DNA of 64,000 bases, from positions 62,001 to 126,000 of the forward strand of contig NZ_JAFKON010000001.1 in NCBI RefSeq assembly GCF_022803015.1. Reading direction: 5' to 3'. The stretch's first letter is position 1, and every line of letters begins with the position of its first letter. This stretch comes from Arthrobacter humicola (lineage in GTDB: Bacteria; Actinomycetota; Actinomycetes; Actinomycetales; Micrococcaceae). Shown one piece after another: positions 18,228-27,273 of the stretch. Below the pieces are notes generated by a model. It saw only the letters and a program-made list of their open reading frames with translations. It searched no databases and was not told the DNA's origin. The position numbers and the translations under genes are program-made.

Positions 18228-20469
18228 ACTTGAACTGGGCCTGGAGCGCCGCATCGGCAAGCGCTCCGCGGCCGTCATCGAAAAACACCTTGGCATCACC
18301 ACTGTCGGCGGGCTCCTGAACTATTTTCCCCGCCGCTACCTCAGCCGCGGCGAGCTCACGCCCATCAGCGAGGTCCCGCTGGACGAGGAAGTGACCCTGA
18401 TCGCCCGGGTGGTCTCCAACAGCACCCGGCCCATGCGCGCCCGGCGCGGTTCCCTCACCGACGTCGTGATCTCCGACGACGCCGGCGGTGCCGCTTCCAC
18501 GCGGGCGGCCGGCGCACTGCCGGGCACGCTCAAGGTCAGCTTCTTCAACGGGTTCCGGGCCAAGGCCGAGCTGCAGCCGGGCCGGCGTGCCATGTTCTCC
18601 GGCAAGGTTACGCGCTACGCCGGATCCCTCGGCCTGACCAACCCGGATTTCCTGCTGCTGGACGAGGACCCCGAAACGCCGGGCATCGACCCGGAGAAGC
18701 TCGCCGCCATGCCGATCCCGGTGTACCCGGCCACGGCGAAACTGACCAGCTGGTCCATCCAGAAGGTCATCTCGACGCTGCTGGACACCGTGGAGCTCGA
18801 AACCCTCGGCGACCCGCTGCCGGCGGAGATCGCGGCGCGGGAGAAGTTCCTGCCGGTCGCGGACGCCTACCGGCTGATCCACGCCCCGCAAACCCCGGCG
18901 GACTACCAGCGCGCCCGGGACCGGTTCCGCTACCAGGAAGCCCTGGTGCTCCAGTCGGCCCTGGCCCGCCGCCGCGCCCAACTCGCCGCCGAGGAAGCGA
19001 CGGCCCGCCGCCCGGCACCGGACGGGCTGCTGCCCGCCTTCGACCGCCAGCTCCCGTTCACGCTGACCGCCGGCCAGGCCGCCGTCGGCAAGACGCTCTC
19101 CGACGAGCTCGCCCAGGACTCGCCCATGAACCGGCTGCTGCAGGGCGAAGTGGGCTCCGGCAAGACGATCGTTGCGCTGCGCGCCATGCTGCAGGTGGTG
19201 GACGCCGGGGGACAGGCTGCCCTGCTGGCCCCCACCGAAGTCCTCGCTGCCCAGCACTATGAATCCATCCGGCGCACGCTCGGACCGCTCTCCCGGGACG
19301 GGATGCTCGGCGGGTTCGGACCGGACGCCGTCCAGGTCACCCTGCTCACCGGCTCCATGCCCACCGCGGCGCGGAAGCAGGCCATGCTCGACGCCGCCGC
19401 CGGAACGGCCGGAATCGTGATCGGCACCCATGCCCTGCTCAGCGACAACGTCTCCTTCTACGACCTTGGCCTGATCGTGGTGGACGAACAGCACCGCTTC
19501 GGCGTGGAACAGCGCGACGCCCTCCGGGCCAAGGCCAGCAAACCGCCGCACCTGCTGGTCATGACCGCCACCCCGATTCCCCGGACCGTGGCCATGACCG
19601 TGTTCGGCGACCTCGAAACCTCCGTGCTCGATGAGCTGCCCGCCGGCCGCGCCCCGATCTCCACCCACGTGGTGGGGCTCGCGGAACACCCGGGGTGGGC
19701 CACCCGGATCTGGTCCCGGTCGCGGGAGGAGATCGACGCCGGCCACCAGGTCTACGTCGTTTGCCCCAAGATCGGCACGGACGACGACGGCGACTTCACC
19801 CCGGGCGAAGCCGAACCGTCCGCCGCGGACCTCGAAGGCGAGAACGGTTCCCGGGAACTCGCCTCGGTCACCGGCGTCGTGGAACATCTCCAGGACGAAC
19901 CGGCCCTGGCCGGGGTGGCTGTGGCGCCCCTGCACGGCAGGCAGGACCCGGTGCTGAAGTCCGAGACCATGGCCTCCTTCACGGCCAACCAGACCAAGCT
20001 GCTGGTCTCCACCACCGTGATCGAAGTCGGCGTGGACGTCCACAACGCCACGCTCATGGTGATCCTGGACGCGGACCGTTTTGGCATCTCCCAGCTCCAC
20101 CAGCTGCGCGGCAGGGTGGGCCGCGGCGGGCTGCCCGGAACCTGCCTGCTGGTCACCACCCTGGAGCCGGGCCATCCGAGCCGGCGCCGCCTGGATGCCG
20201 TCGCGGCCACCACCGACGGCTTCGAACTGTCCCAGGAGGACCTTAAGCTCCGCAGGGAGGGCGACATCCTGGGCGCCTCGCAGTCCGGCGGGCGCTCCAC
20301 GCTGAAGCTGCTGCGCGTGCTCGAACACGAGGACGTGATCGCCCGGGCCCGGCAGGACGCCCAGCGGATCGTGGCCGCCGATCCCGCGCTGGCGGGCCAG
20401 CCCCGGCTTGCGGCCGCGATCGATGAATACCTGAACCCCGAGAAGGAGGCGTTCCTTGAACGCGGCTAG
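18217..20469 (+). CDS. recG: ATP-dependent DNA helicase RecG
   Basis: About 750 residues from the ATG at 18217, overlapping the DAK2 stop by 11 bases. RecG remodels stalled forks and branch-migrates Holliday junctions. The N-terminal wedge domain includes LNYFPRRYLSRGEL. Helicase motifs follow: LLQGEVGSGKTIVAL (Walker A), LAPTEVLAAQHYES, VVDEQHRFGVEQR (DEQH box), MTATPIPRTVAMTVFG, VSTTVIEVGVDVHNATLMV and HQLRGRVGRGG. An insertion around residues 520-545, with acidic DDDGDFTPGEAEP, is typical of actinobacterial RecG. Length is normal. It forms an operon with thiL, the DAK2 gene and rsmD. Confidence 0.96.
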   Translation: MHAELELGLERRIGKRSAAVIEKHLGITTVGGLLNYFPRRYLSRGELTPISEVPLDEEVTLIARVVSNSTRPMRARRGSLTDVVISDDAGGAASTRAAGALPGTLKVSFFNGFRAKAELQPGRRAMFSGKVTRYAGSLGLTNPDFLLLDEDPETPGIDPEKLAAMPIPVYPATAKLTSWSIQKVISTLLDTVELETLGDPLPAEIAAREKFLPVADAYRLIHAPQTPADYQRARDRFRYQEALVLQSALARRRAQLAAEEATARRPAPDGLLPAFDRQLPFTLTAGQAAVGKTLSDELAQDSPMNRLLQGEVGSGKTIVALRAMLQVVDAGGQAALLAPTEVLAAQHYESIRRTLGPLSRDGMLGGFGPDAVQVTLLTGSMPTAARKQAMLDAAAGTAGIVIGTHALLSDNVSFYDLGLIVVDEQHRFGVEQRDALRAKASKPPHLLVMTATPIPRTVAMTVFGDLETSVLDELPAGRAPISTHVVGLAEHPGWATRIWSRSREEIDAGHQVYVVCPKIGTDDDGDFTPGEAEPSAADLEGENGSRELASVTGVVEHLQDEPALAGVAVAPLHGRQDPVLKSETMASFTANQTKLLVSTTVIEVGVDVHNATLMVILDADRFGISQLHQLRGRVGRGGLPGTCLLVTTLEPGHPSRRRLDAVAATTDGFELSQEDLKLRREGDILGASQSGGRSTLKLLRVLEHEDVIARARQDAQRIVAADPALAGQPRLAAAIDEYLNPEKEAFLERG

Positions 20470-20508
20470 GACCACGAGCCAGGCAAACACGTCCGCGGGG
20501 GTCCGCGC

Positions 20509-21156
20509 ATGAGCCGGATCATTGCCGGTGCGGCCGGCGGCAGCACGCTGAACAGCGTGCCCGGGAACCTGACCCGGCCCACCACCGACCGCGTCAAGGA
20601 GGCCCTGTTCTCCCGGCTGGACGCCTTCAACGTCATCGCCGGCGCCCGCGTCCTCGATCTGTACGCGGGATCCGGCTCGCTGGGGGTGGAGAGCGGCAGC
20701 CGCGGCGCGGACTCCGTGGACCTGGTCGAATTCGACGCCAAGGCAAGCGCCGTCTGCCAGCGGAACGCCGATCTTGTCAACACTGTCACGGGCCGCAAGG
20801 TGGTCTCCGTGCACCGCTCCAAGGTCGAATCCTTCCTCGACCGGGCCGCCGACTCCGCGATCTGGGACCTGGTGTTCCTGGACCCGCCCTACCCCTTGGA
20901 CGAGCCGGCCCTCGCTGCCGTGCTGGCCAAGCTGGTGCCGCACCTGGGCGAGGGAGCGGTCGTGGTGGTGGAACGCTCGTCCCGGAGCCCCGAGCCGGCA
21001 TGGCCCCAGGGCATGGAACGGTTTGCCGAGAAGAAGTACGGCGAAACCCGGCTGTGGTTCACCGAGCCCGGCGTGGAAGCCGCGGACGCTGTGGAAGCAG
21101 CGGACCTGGCGGCAGTGGACGCTGTGGAAGCAGCGGACCTGGAAGCAGGGGACTAG
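20509..21156 (+). CDS. rsmD: 16S rRNA (guanine-966-N2)-methyltransferase
   Basis: A 215-residue SAM-dependent methyltransferase modifying G966 of 16S rRNA. It begins with MSRIIAGAAGGSTL, contains TRPTTDRVKEALFSRL, the SAM loop VLDLYAGSGSLGVES and the catalytic LVFLDPPYPL motif. The last 25 residues are an acidic Ala/Glu/Asp repeat (AVEAADL twice), encoded by a direct DNA repeat around 21077-21145, beyond the normal domain end. It lies 39 bases after recG and converges with the spermidine-synthase-like gene, overlapping it by four bases. Confidence 0.94.
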   Translation: MSRIIAGAAGGSTLNSVPGNLTRPTTDRVKEALFSRLDAFNVIAGARVLDLYAGSGSLGVESGSRGADSVDLVEFDAKASAVCQRNADLVNTVTGRKVVSVHRSKVESFLDRAADSAIWDLVFLDPPYPLDEPALAAVLAKLVPHLGEGAVVVVERSSRSPEPAWPQGMERFAEKKYGETRLWFTEPGVEAADAVEAADLAAVDAVEAADLEAGD

Positions 21157-21944
21157 CCGGCCAGCGCGTCCAAATCGACGCCGGTGAGCAGCCGGGCCGG
21201 ATGCGGACCGCGCGCCGTGAGCGCCGCCGTCCAGACCTCCGGCCACGGCCCCTGCGTCCCGGTCAGGATGATGTTCCCGGGGTACCGGCCAGTGAACATT
21301 CCGGCCTCCGCGAAGGCCGAGACGTCGGCCATGGCCCGGCCCATGGCCGCGATCTGGCTCCGGACCAGGGTCAGTCCGGGTTCGTCGCCCACGTTGACGA
21401 TCAACACGCCGCGCGGCGTCAGCCGGGCCGCCGCCTCCTGGTAGAACCCGGTACACGCGATGTGTTCCGGCGCCTCCGGCCCGGAGAAGATGTCCAGGAT
21501 CACGACGTCGAACCGCAGGCCCGCCGGAAGCCCGGCGAGGGCGTCGCGGGCATCGCCGATCACCGTGTGCAGCTCGGTCCCCTCCGGCAGGGGCAGCTGA
21601 GCGAGCACAAAGTCCAGCAGTTCCCGCTCCAGCTCCACCGCGTACTGAACCGAGCCGGGCCGGGTGGCCTGGATGTAGCGGGCCAGGGTCAGGGCCCCGG
21701 CGCCCAAGTGCAGCGCCGTGATCGGCTCGCCCCACGGGGCGGCGAGGTCCACCACGTGCCCGATCCTGCGCAGGTATTCGTAGAAGATGTCCGCGGGGTC
21801 GGCCAGGTTGACGTGGGACTGCTCGGCGCCGCCGATGCTCAGCACGAAGCCGCCGTCGGTAAAGGCATCCGGTTCGATCACGGCGTGCTGCCCGGTGGTT
21901 CGCAGGAACCGCGAGGCCCCGAATTGCTGCCCGGCCATGTTCAC
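21153..21944 (-). CDS. Spermidine synthase-like methyltransferase-fold protein
   Basis: A 263-residue protein with the polyamine-synthase Rossmann fold: ITALHLGAGALTLARYI, YAVELERELLDFVL, VIGDARDALAGL and FDVVILDIFSGPEAPEH. The GTG start at 21944 overlaps the aminotransferase stop by four bases; an ATG two codons later is the alternative. Actinobacteria carry many such domains without true spermidine synthase activity, so substrate and reaction are uncertain. It is probably co-transcribed with the aminotransferase and the SDR gene. No membrane segment is visible, unlike the MFS-fused members of the family. Confidence 0.82.
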   Translation of the reverse strand: MNMAGQQFGASRFLRTTGQHAVIEPDAFTDGGFVLSIGGAEQSHVNLADPADIFYEYLRRIGHVVDLAAPWGEPITALHLGAGALTLARYIQATRPGSVQYAVELERELLDFVLAQLPLPEGTELHTVIGDARDALAGLPAGLRFDVVILDIFSGPEAPEHIACTGFYQEAAARLTPRGVLIVNVGDEPGLTLVRSQIAAMGRAMADVSAFAEAGMFTGRYPGNIILTGTQGPWPEVWTAALTARGPHPARLLTGVDLDALAG

Positions 21945-23149
21945 AGCCTGTCGCGCAAGGTCGCCAGCCGCTCGGCGGCCTCCTCCAGCACGTGCAGCTG
22001 CTTGCAGAACGCGAAGCGGAGCAGGCTGCGGGTGCGTTCGGCGCCGTCGGCGTGGCAGAAGACGGGCACAGGGATCGCCGCGACGCCCACGAGGGCCGGC
22101 AGCCTGCGGGCCAGCTCCACGGAATCGGTGATCCCCAGCGGTGAGGTGTCCACGTTGACGAAGTAGGTCCCCTGCGGGGTCAGCACGTCGAGGCCGGCCG
22201 CGCGCAGTCCCTCGCTGAGGATGTCGCGCTTGTACCGGAGGGTGTCGGCGATGCCGGCGTAAAACTCGTCCGGAAGCCCCAGGCCCACCGCGATGGCGGC
22301 CTGGAAGGGCGTGCCGGAACTGTAGCTAAGGAACTGCTTGACCGTCCGGGCGGCGGCCACGAGCTCCTCCGGCCCGGAGAGCCAGCCGATCTTCCAGCCG
22401 GTGAAGGAGAACGTCTTGCCGGCCGAGGAAATAGTCAGCGTGCGCTCCGCCGCCCCGGGCAGCGTCGCGACCGGGATGTGCCGCACACCGAAGGTCAGGT
22501 GCTCGTACACTTCGTCGGTGACGATGACGGCGTCGTATTTCGCGGCCAGTTCGACGACGCGCTCGAGCACCTCGCGGGGAAACACCGCCCCGGTCGGGTT
22601 GTGCGGATTGTTGATCAGCACCACCTTGGTGCGGTTGCTGAACGCGGCCTCGAGTGCGGCCAGATCCGGCATGAAATCCGGGGCCAGGAGCGGGGCGGTG
22701 ACGTGCGTGGCGCCGGAGAGCCCGATGATGGCGCCATAGGAGTCGTAGAACGGTTCGAAGGTGAGCACTTCATCTCCCGGACCTACCAGCGCGAGCAGGG
22801 CAGCGGCAATGGCCTCCGTGGCGCCGGTAGTGACGATAATTTCGGTCTGCGGATCCGCGGCCAGCCCGTAGAACCGCTGCTGGTGCACCGAGATCGCCTC
22901 CCGCAGCGGCAGGATGCCCTTGCCGGGCGCATACTGGTTGGCTCCGGCGGCGATCGCTGCCTGGGCGGCCTCCTTGATCTCCACGGGGCCGTCCTCGTCC
23001 GGGAAGCCCTGGCCAAGGTTGATGGCGCCCGTGCTCAGGGCCAGGGTGGTCATCTCCTCGAAGATCGTCACGCCCAGAGAGCCATCGGGGGAGAGCAGGT
23101 TGGCGCCGGTTGCGGCGCGCTGCCACGGCAGCGGCATGCGGGGGCTCAT
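21941..23149 (-). CDS. PLP-dependent class I/II aminotransferase
   Basis: About 402 residues from the ATG at 23149, which overlaps the SDR stop as ATGA; the frame is open further upstream but those codons are antisense to nothing conserved. Fold type I motifs: INLGQGFPDEDGP, NQYAPGKGILPLREAI, TTGATEAIAAALLAL, NNPHNPTGAVF, IVTDEVYEHLTFG with Asp212, and SSAGKTFSFTGWKIGW with the PLP lysine Lys245. The closest recognised groups are methionine/kynurenine-type transaminases and DapC-like enzymes; specificity cannot be set from sequence alone. It lies in a three-gene minus-strand operon. Confidence 0.9.
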   Translation of the reverse strand: MSPRMPLPWQRAATGANLLSPDGSLGVTIFEEMTTLALSTGAINLGQGFPDEDGPVEIKEAAQAAIAAGANQYAPGKGILPLREAISVHQQRFYGLAADPQTEIIVTTGATEAIAAALLALVGPGDEVLTFEPFYDSYGAIIGLSGATHVTAPLLAPDFMPDLAALEAAFSNRTKVVLINNPHNPTGAVFPREVLERVVELAAKYDAVIVTDEVYEHLTFGVRHIPVATLPGAAERTLTISSAGKTFSFTGWKIGWLSGPEELVAAARTVKQFLSYSSGTPFQAAIAVGLGLPDEFYAGIADTLRYKRDILSEGLRAAGLDVLTPQGTYFVNVDTSPLGITDSVELARRLPALVGVAAIPVPVFCHADGAERTRSLLRFAFCKQLHVLEEAAERLATLRDRL

Positions 23150-24060
23150 CGGGTGCCCGCTTTCTCGTCCCGGCCGGTGAAGCTGTCCATGGTGGTGTAG
23201 ATCCCAAAGACCTTTCCGCCCACGAAGTCCCACGCCCGCACCGGCAGGATGCCCTTGAGTACTTTCCCCAGCATGGCCATGGCGGGGGCGATCAGCTGCG
23301 GCCGCCCGGCGGCCGTAGCACGCCATGCCCTGTCCACGGCATCCTCCGGTGTCATGAGCGGGGTCAGCAGGGGACCCCGGGCTCCCTCGAACATGCCGGT
23401 GGAAATGTAGCTGGGGCAGAAGGTGGTGACTTTCAGGTGGCCGTAGCCCTGCTGCTCAAGCTCGAGCCGGAGCGAGTCGCTCCAGCCGATGACGGCCCAT
23501 TTTGAGGCCGCGTAAACGCTCATCCGCGGATTCGAGACCGTGCCGGCGGCGGAGGCAACGTTGAGGATCCGGCGCGGGCGGCCGGCGCCGGCCAGCATGT
23601 CCGGCAGGAACTCCAGGGTAACGTACATGGGGGCGAGGGCGTTGATGTCCATGGTCAGGGCGATGTCACGGTCCGGGGCGTGGTCCCAGAAGTACGCGCC
23701 GCGGACAATCCCGGCGTTATTGACCAGCAGCGCCAGCGGTCCCTCAGCCCTGGCCTCCCGGGCGGCGTCGGCAATCGCGGCGCGATCCGCCAGGTCCACC
23801 GTGCGGGGGACGGCGCGGGCGCCCAAAGCGGCGACTTCAACGGCGGTGCCGGCCAGGGCATCGGCGTCGACGTCCCAGAGGATCACTACCTCGGCGCCTT
23901 CCCGGGCGGCGCGGAGGGCGTAGAGCCGGCCCATGCCGCTGGCGGCACCGGTGACCAGGACCACGCCGCCGTCCACGGTGAAAGGCGGCGCAGTGACGGG
24001 CCGCACAGTGACAGGCCGCACAGTGAAAGGAGAAGTCGCGCGATTGTTCGATGCTGACAT
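23146..24060 (-). CDS. Short-chain dehydrogenase/reductase
   Basis: A 304-residue SDR-family oxidoreductase. VVLVTGAASGMGRLYAL is the NAD(P)-binding TGxxxGxG loop, LALLVNNAGIVRGAYF the NNAG motif, and ILNVASAAG plus MSVYAASKWAVIGWS the catalytic Ser-Tyr-Lys. Asp in LWDVDADAL at the end of strand 2 suggests NAD(H) preference. The first 28 residues are a repeat-derived extension (TVRPVTVRPVTAPPFTV) from 15-base units near 23990-24032. Substrate unknown. It heads the operon containing the aminotransferase and is divergent from coaD across 48 bases, where their promoters must overlap. Confidence 0.9.
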   Translation of the reverse strand: MSASNNRATSPFTVRPVTVRPVTAPPFTVDGGVVLVTGAASGMGRLYALRAAREGAEVVILWDVDADALAGTAVEVAALGARAVPRTVDLADRAAIADAAREARAEGPLALLVNNAGIVRGAYFWDHAPDRDIALTMDINALAPMYVTLEFLPDMLAGAGRPRRILNVASAAGTVSNPRMSVYAASKWAVIGWSDSLRLELEQQGYGHLKVTTFCPSYISTGMFEGARGPLLTPLMTPEDAVDRAWRATAAGRPQLIAPAMAMLGKVLKGILPVRAWDFVGGKVFGIYTTMDSFTGRDEKAGTR

Positions 24061-24108
24061 TCAGTCATGTTATCCCGGGCTGCGGCGCGGATACGGTAGG
24101 TTCGGAGC

Positions 24109-24609
24109 ATGAGACGCGCTGTTTGCCCTGGCTCTTTTGACCCCATCCACAACGGACACCTGGAAGTCATTGCGCGTGCCGCGGGCCTCTTCGACGAGGT
24201 GATCGTGGCCGTGTCCACGAACTATTCCAAGAAGTACCGCTTCAGCCTGGAGGAGCGGATCGACATGGCCAGGGAAACGTTCGCGTCCTTGCGCGGGATC
24301 GTGGTTGAACCCGTGGGGGAGGGTCTCCTGGCCGAGTACTGCCGGCAGCGCGGTGTGTCGGCGATCGTCAAGGGCCTGCGTTCGTCCTCGGACTTCGACT
24401 ACGAGCTGCCGATGGCCACGATGAACCGGCAGCTGACCGGCGTCGAGACGGTGTTCCTGCCGGCGGAAGGCCACTACCTGCACCTGTCCTCCACCCTCAT
24501 CAAAGAGGTCTTCGCCCTCGGCGGGGACGTCTCGGACTTTGTTCCCCGCTCTGTGCTGAAACGGCTGGCCCCGGGCGAGCCGGTCCCGAACCGGGCGCGC
24601 AAAGTGTAA
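24109..24609 (+). CDS. coaD: Phosphopantetheine adenylyltransferase
   Basis: A 166-residue enzyme of coenzyme A synthesis that joins ATP and 4'-phosphopantetheine to give dephospho-CoA. AVCPGSFDPIHNGHLEVI carries the HxGH nucleotidyltransferase motif, YRFSLEERIDMA and VKGLRSSSDFDYELPMATMN are the family blocks, and HLSSTLIKEVFALGGDVS corresponds to the SSTxIRE-type second motif. Length is normal. It is divergent from the SDR gene and followed by 174 bases containing the promoter of the yceD-rpmF operon. Confidence 0.97.
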   Translation: MRRAVCPGSFDPIHNGHLEVIARAAGLFDEVIVAVSTNYSKKYRFSLEERIDMARETFASLRGIVVEPVGEGLLAEYCRQRGVSAIVKGLRSSSDFDYELPMATMNRQLTGVETVFLPAEGHYLHLSSTLIKEVFALGGDVSDFVPRSVLKRLAPGEPVPNRARKV

Positions 24610-24696
24610 GCTTGACCGGTACTCGGCGGTCTGCTGCCGGTTGCGTGGCCCGAATCCGAGGCCGCTTGTGGTGTGAACCGCCGGCGTGCCCCCGGT

Positions 24697-24726
24697 TTGA
24701 GTCCGTCCGGAAGTTCAGGCTAAGAT
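24697..24726 (+). promoter_or_regulatory. Sigma-70-type promoter for yceD-rpmF-rnc-mutM
   Basis: TTGAGT at 24697-24702 and TAAGAT at 24721-24726 are separated by 18 bases, close to the housekeeping consensus. Initiation about seven bases later would leave a short leader holding the AGGAG site at 24750-24754. No competing promoter is evident in this gap. Confidence 0.6.
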
Positions 24727-24783
24727 AGTACGTCGGTCATATGTTCAACAGGAGTTCTCATTAAACGAGATGCTAGTTCGCCC

Positions 24784-25308
24784 TTGGCGTTCGACGTCAA
24801 GGACCTCGGACGCAGTCCGGGAAGCATGCGGACGCTGACGGAACATGTACCCGCGCCAAGTGATCTTGGCGTGGCGCTCATTGGCGTGCAGGAAGGCTCG
24901 GATGTCGAGCTGGACCTGCGGCTTGAGGCCGTACACGAAGGAATTCTGGTATCAGGAACCGCGCACGTTGAAGTTACTGGCGAATGCGGCCGATGCCTGG
25001 ATCCCCTTGCGTATGACCAAGAGGTTGATGTGCAAGAACTTTTCTTCTACGAGGATGCTGTGTTCTCCGACGAAGAAGACGAAGAAGAGCAACGTCGAGT
25101 CGAGCACGATCTGATCGATCTTGAGCCGGTGTTGCGGGACGCAGTTGTCACCATACTGCCGTTCCAGCCGGTGTGCCGGGAAGACTGCCAGGGCCTTTGC
25201 TCCGAATGTGGAGTGCGCCTGGAAGACGAGCCGGGGCATCACCACGAGGTCGTAGATCCTCGCTGGGCCGCCCTGGCTGACTTGGCTAAGCCTGACCGGC
25301 AAAACTGA
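24784..25308 (+). CDS. YceD family (DUF177) protein, start uncertain
   Basis: A 174-residue protein from the TTG at 24784. Cys pairs ECGRCLDPL and CREDCQGLCSECG mark the actinobacterial DUF177 group, with an acidic stretch FSDEEDEEEQRRVE between. The family sits upstream of rpmF (L32) in most bacteria and is implicated in 23S rRNA metabolism in E. coli and plants. The ribosome site AGGAG at 24750-24754 is 29 bases before this TTG but five bases before an in-frame ATT at 24760, which would add KRDASSP after the initiator. No ATG, GTG or TTG occurs in frame between the stop at 24721 and 24784. Confidence 0.88.
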   Translation: MAFDVKDLGRSPGSMRTLTEHVPAPSDLGVALIGVQEGSDVELDLRLEAVHEGILVSGTAHVEVTGECGRCLDPLAYDQEVDVQELFFYEDAVFSDEEDEEEQRRVEHDLIDLEPVLRDAVVTILPFQPVCREDCQGLCSECGVRLEDEPGHHHEVVDPRWAALADLAKPDRQN

Positions 25309-25344
25309 TTTGTAAGTGTTTTTCTAGAGAGAAATGAGTTAGCC

Positions 25345-25548
25345 GTGGCTGTCCCGAAGCGGAAAATGTCTCGCTCGAATACCCGCGCCCGCCGCTCCCA
25401 GTGGAAGGCAACTGCCCCCCACCTGGTGAAGACTGTCGAGAACGGCCAGGTCACGTACAGCCTGCCGCACCAGGCAAAGGTCGTTACCGACTCGGCTGGC
25501 ACTGCGCTGTTCCTTGAGTACAAGGGCCGCAAGGTCGCAGACGTCTAA
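25345..25548 (+). CDS. rpmF: 50S ribosomal protein L32
   Basis: A 67-residue ribosomal protein started by [23 protein letters not shown] is the classic L32 N-terminus. The zinc-binding cysteines found in some L32 proteins are absent, so this is the Cys-minus paralogue type. It follows yceD by 36 bases and precedes rnc by 21, the standard order. L32 is a component of the large subunit near the exit tunnel. Confidence 0.97.
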   Translation: MAVPKRKMSRSNTRARRSQWKATAPHLVKTVENGQVTYSLPHQAKVVTDSAGTALFLEYKGRKVADV

Positions 25549-25569
25549 TCCGCCAACAGGCTGAAAAAG

Positions 25570-26292
25570 ATGTCTTCAACTGAAGAGCTTCTGAAGCGTC
25601 TCGGTGTCACTATTGACGCCGGGACGCTTCGTCTTGCGCTCACACACCGTTCCTACGCCTACGAAAACGGCGGCATCCCCACCAACGAACGGCTCGAGTT
25701 CCTGGGCGACTCCATCCTGGGGTTCTCCGTAACGGACGCGCTGTACCGTGACAACCCCACGCTGCCCGAAGGCGACCTGGCCAAGCGCCGCTCCGCCGTC
25801 GTCAGCACCCGGGCGCTGGCCGGCATCGGCCGCAGCATCGGGCTGGGGGAGTTCATCTACCTTGGACAGGGCGAAAAGCTCACCGAAGGCAAGAACAAGG
25901 CCTCCATCCTGGCGGACACCATGGAGGCGCTGATCGGCGCCACCTACCTCTCCAACGACATCGAGACGGCCCGGCAGCTGGTCATGCGGCTGGTCGGCCC
26001 GCTGTTGAAGGACGCCGCCGCCCTCGGCGCGGGCACCGACTGGAAGACTTCCATCCAGGAGCTCGCCGCCAGCCGGCAGCTTGGGACCATCAACTACGCG
26101 GTCGACGGCTCCGGGCCGGACCACGCCCGGACGTTCGAAGCCGTGCTGCGGATCGGCGGCACGGACTACGGCACCGGCACCGGCAACTCCAAGAAAGAGG
26201 CCGAACAGGAAGCCGCCGCCGACGCCTGGCGCCGGCTGACCGCCCCGGCCGCGCCGGATCCGCAGCAGCTGCAGTCCCAGACCGGCAGCTAG
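25570..26292 (+). CDS. rnc: Ribonuclease III
   Basis: A 240-residue double-strand-specific endoribonuclease that matures rRNA and cleaves structured mRNA. The catalytic signature [19 protein letters not shown] is at about residues 40-58, with a second acidic cluster [14 protein letters not shown] near 116-129. The C-terminal dsRNA-binding domain begins around [15 protein letters not shown] and includes [20 protein letters not shown]. Length is typical. It is translated with rpmF upstream and mutM ten bases downstream. Confidence 0.97.
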   Translation: MSSTEELLKRLGVTIDAGTLRLALTHRSYAYENGGIPTNERLEFLGDSILGFSVTDALYRDNPTLPEGDLAKRRSAVVSTRALAGIGRSIGLGEFIYLGQGEKLTEGKNKASILADTMEALIGATYLSNDIETARQLVMRLVGPLLKDAAALGAGTDWKTSIQELAASRQLGTINYAVDGSGPDHARTFEAVLRIGGTDYGTGTGNSKKEAEQEAAADAWRRLTAPAAPDPQQLQSQTGS

Positions 26293-26301
26293 GCAGCGGC
26301 A

Positions 26302-27273
26302 TTGCCTGAACTGCCCGAGGTCGAGGTGGTCCGGCGCGGCCTGGTGAGCTGGGTGCGCGGCCGGACCATCACCTCCGTCGAGGTCCTGGACCCGCGCTCC
26401 CTGCGCCGGCACGCCCTGGGACCGGAAGACTTTGCCGGCAACCTTGAAGGCGCACGGGTCCTGGACGTGGTCCGCCGCGGCAAATTCCTGTGGATGCCGC
26501 TGGCGGACACGCCCGCCCCGCCCGGAAACGGTACCCCGGCCGGCGGGCCGGGCACCGCCGTCGCGCTCATGGCCCATCTGGGCATGTCCGGCCAGCTGCT
26601 CATGCAGGACCCCGGCGTTCCGGATGAAAAACACCTGAAGGTCAGGCTGCGGCTCAGCCCAGCCGACGGCATGCCCGGACAGCTCCGGTTCGTGGACCAG
26701 CGCATCTTCGGCGGCCTGTTCCTGACCACGCTGATCCCCACCGACGACGGCGGCCCTGGCGGCCTCGCCGAAACGCCGCTGCCGCTCATCGCCGAGGAAG
26801 CCGCGCACATTGCCCGTGACCCGATGGATCCCCGGTTCTCCTTCGAGACCTTCTACCGGCGCCTGCGGGCCCGCAAAACCGGGCTCAAGCGGGCGCTGCT
26901 GGACCAGGGCCTGGTGTCCGGGATCGGCAACATCTACGCGGACGAGGCCCTCTGGACGGCGCGGCTGCACTACGCCCGGCCCACCGACACCCTGCGCCGC
27001 CCCGATGCGCTGCGGGTCCTCGACGCCGCCCGTGCGGTCATGACAGATGCCCTGGCCGCCGGCGGCACGAGCTTCGATTCGCTCTACGTCAACGTCAACG
27101 GAGCCTCCGGGTACTTCGACCGTTCCCTGAACGCCTACGGCCGGGAGGGGCTCGAGTGCAAACGCTGCGCCGCCGCCGGCCGGGTCAGCCGGCTCTTGCG
27201 GGAACAGTTCATGAACCGGTCCTCGTACACCTGCCCCGTCTGCCAGCCCCGGCCGCGGAACGGGCGCTGGTAG
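26302..27273 (+). CDS. mutM: Formamidopyrimidine-DNA glycosylase
   Basis: A 323-residue DNA repair enzyme removing 8-oxoguanine and cutting the abasic site. It starts at TTG, giving [13 protein letters not shown], so the catalytic proline and glutamate directly follow the initiator. [10 protein letters not shown] holds the conserved lysine, [20 protein letters not shown] is the H2TH DNA-binding region, and the C-terminal zinc finger is CKRCAAAG and [11 protein letters not shown] Pro/Gly-rich insertion near residue 75 is seen in other actinobacterial copies. Its last 65 bases overlap the end of the convergent oleD gene. Confidence 0.96.
   Translation: MPELPEVEVVRRGLVSWVRGRTITSVEVLDPRSLRRHALGPEDFAGNLEGARVLDVVRRGKFLWMPLADTPAPPGNGTPAGGPGTAVALMAHLGMSGQLLMQDPGVPDEKHLKVRLRLSPADGMPGQLRFVDQRIFGGLFLTTLIPTDDGGPGGLAETPLPLIAEEAAHIARDPMDPRFSFETFYRRLRARKTGLKRALLDQGLVSGIGNIYADEALWTARLHYARPTDTLRRPDALRVLDAARAVMTDALAAGGTSFDSLYVNVNGASGYFDRSLNAYGREGLECKRCAAAGRVSRLLREQFMNRSSYTCPVCQPRPRNGRW

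Noticed and set aside
18157..21735. 1192-codon open frame on the minus strand
   Set aside because: It is antisense to recG and rsmD, has Gly/Arg/Ala-rich composition without domain motifs, and arises from high GC in the opposite strand.
24741..24764. Seven-codon leader peptide before yceD
   Set aside because: It has no ribosome site of its own and no amino-acid run suggesting attenuation; kept only as a note under the yceD start finding.
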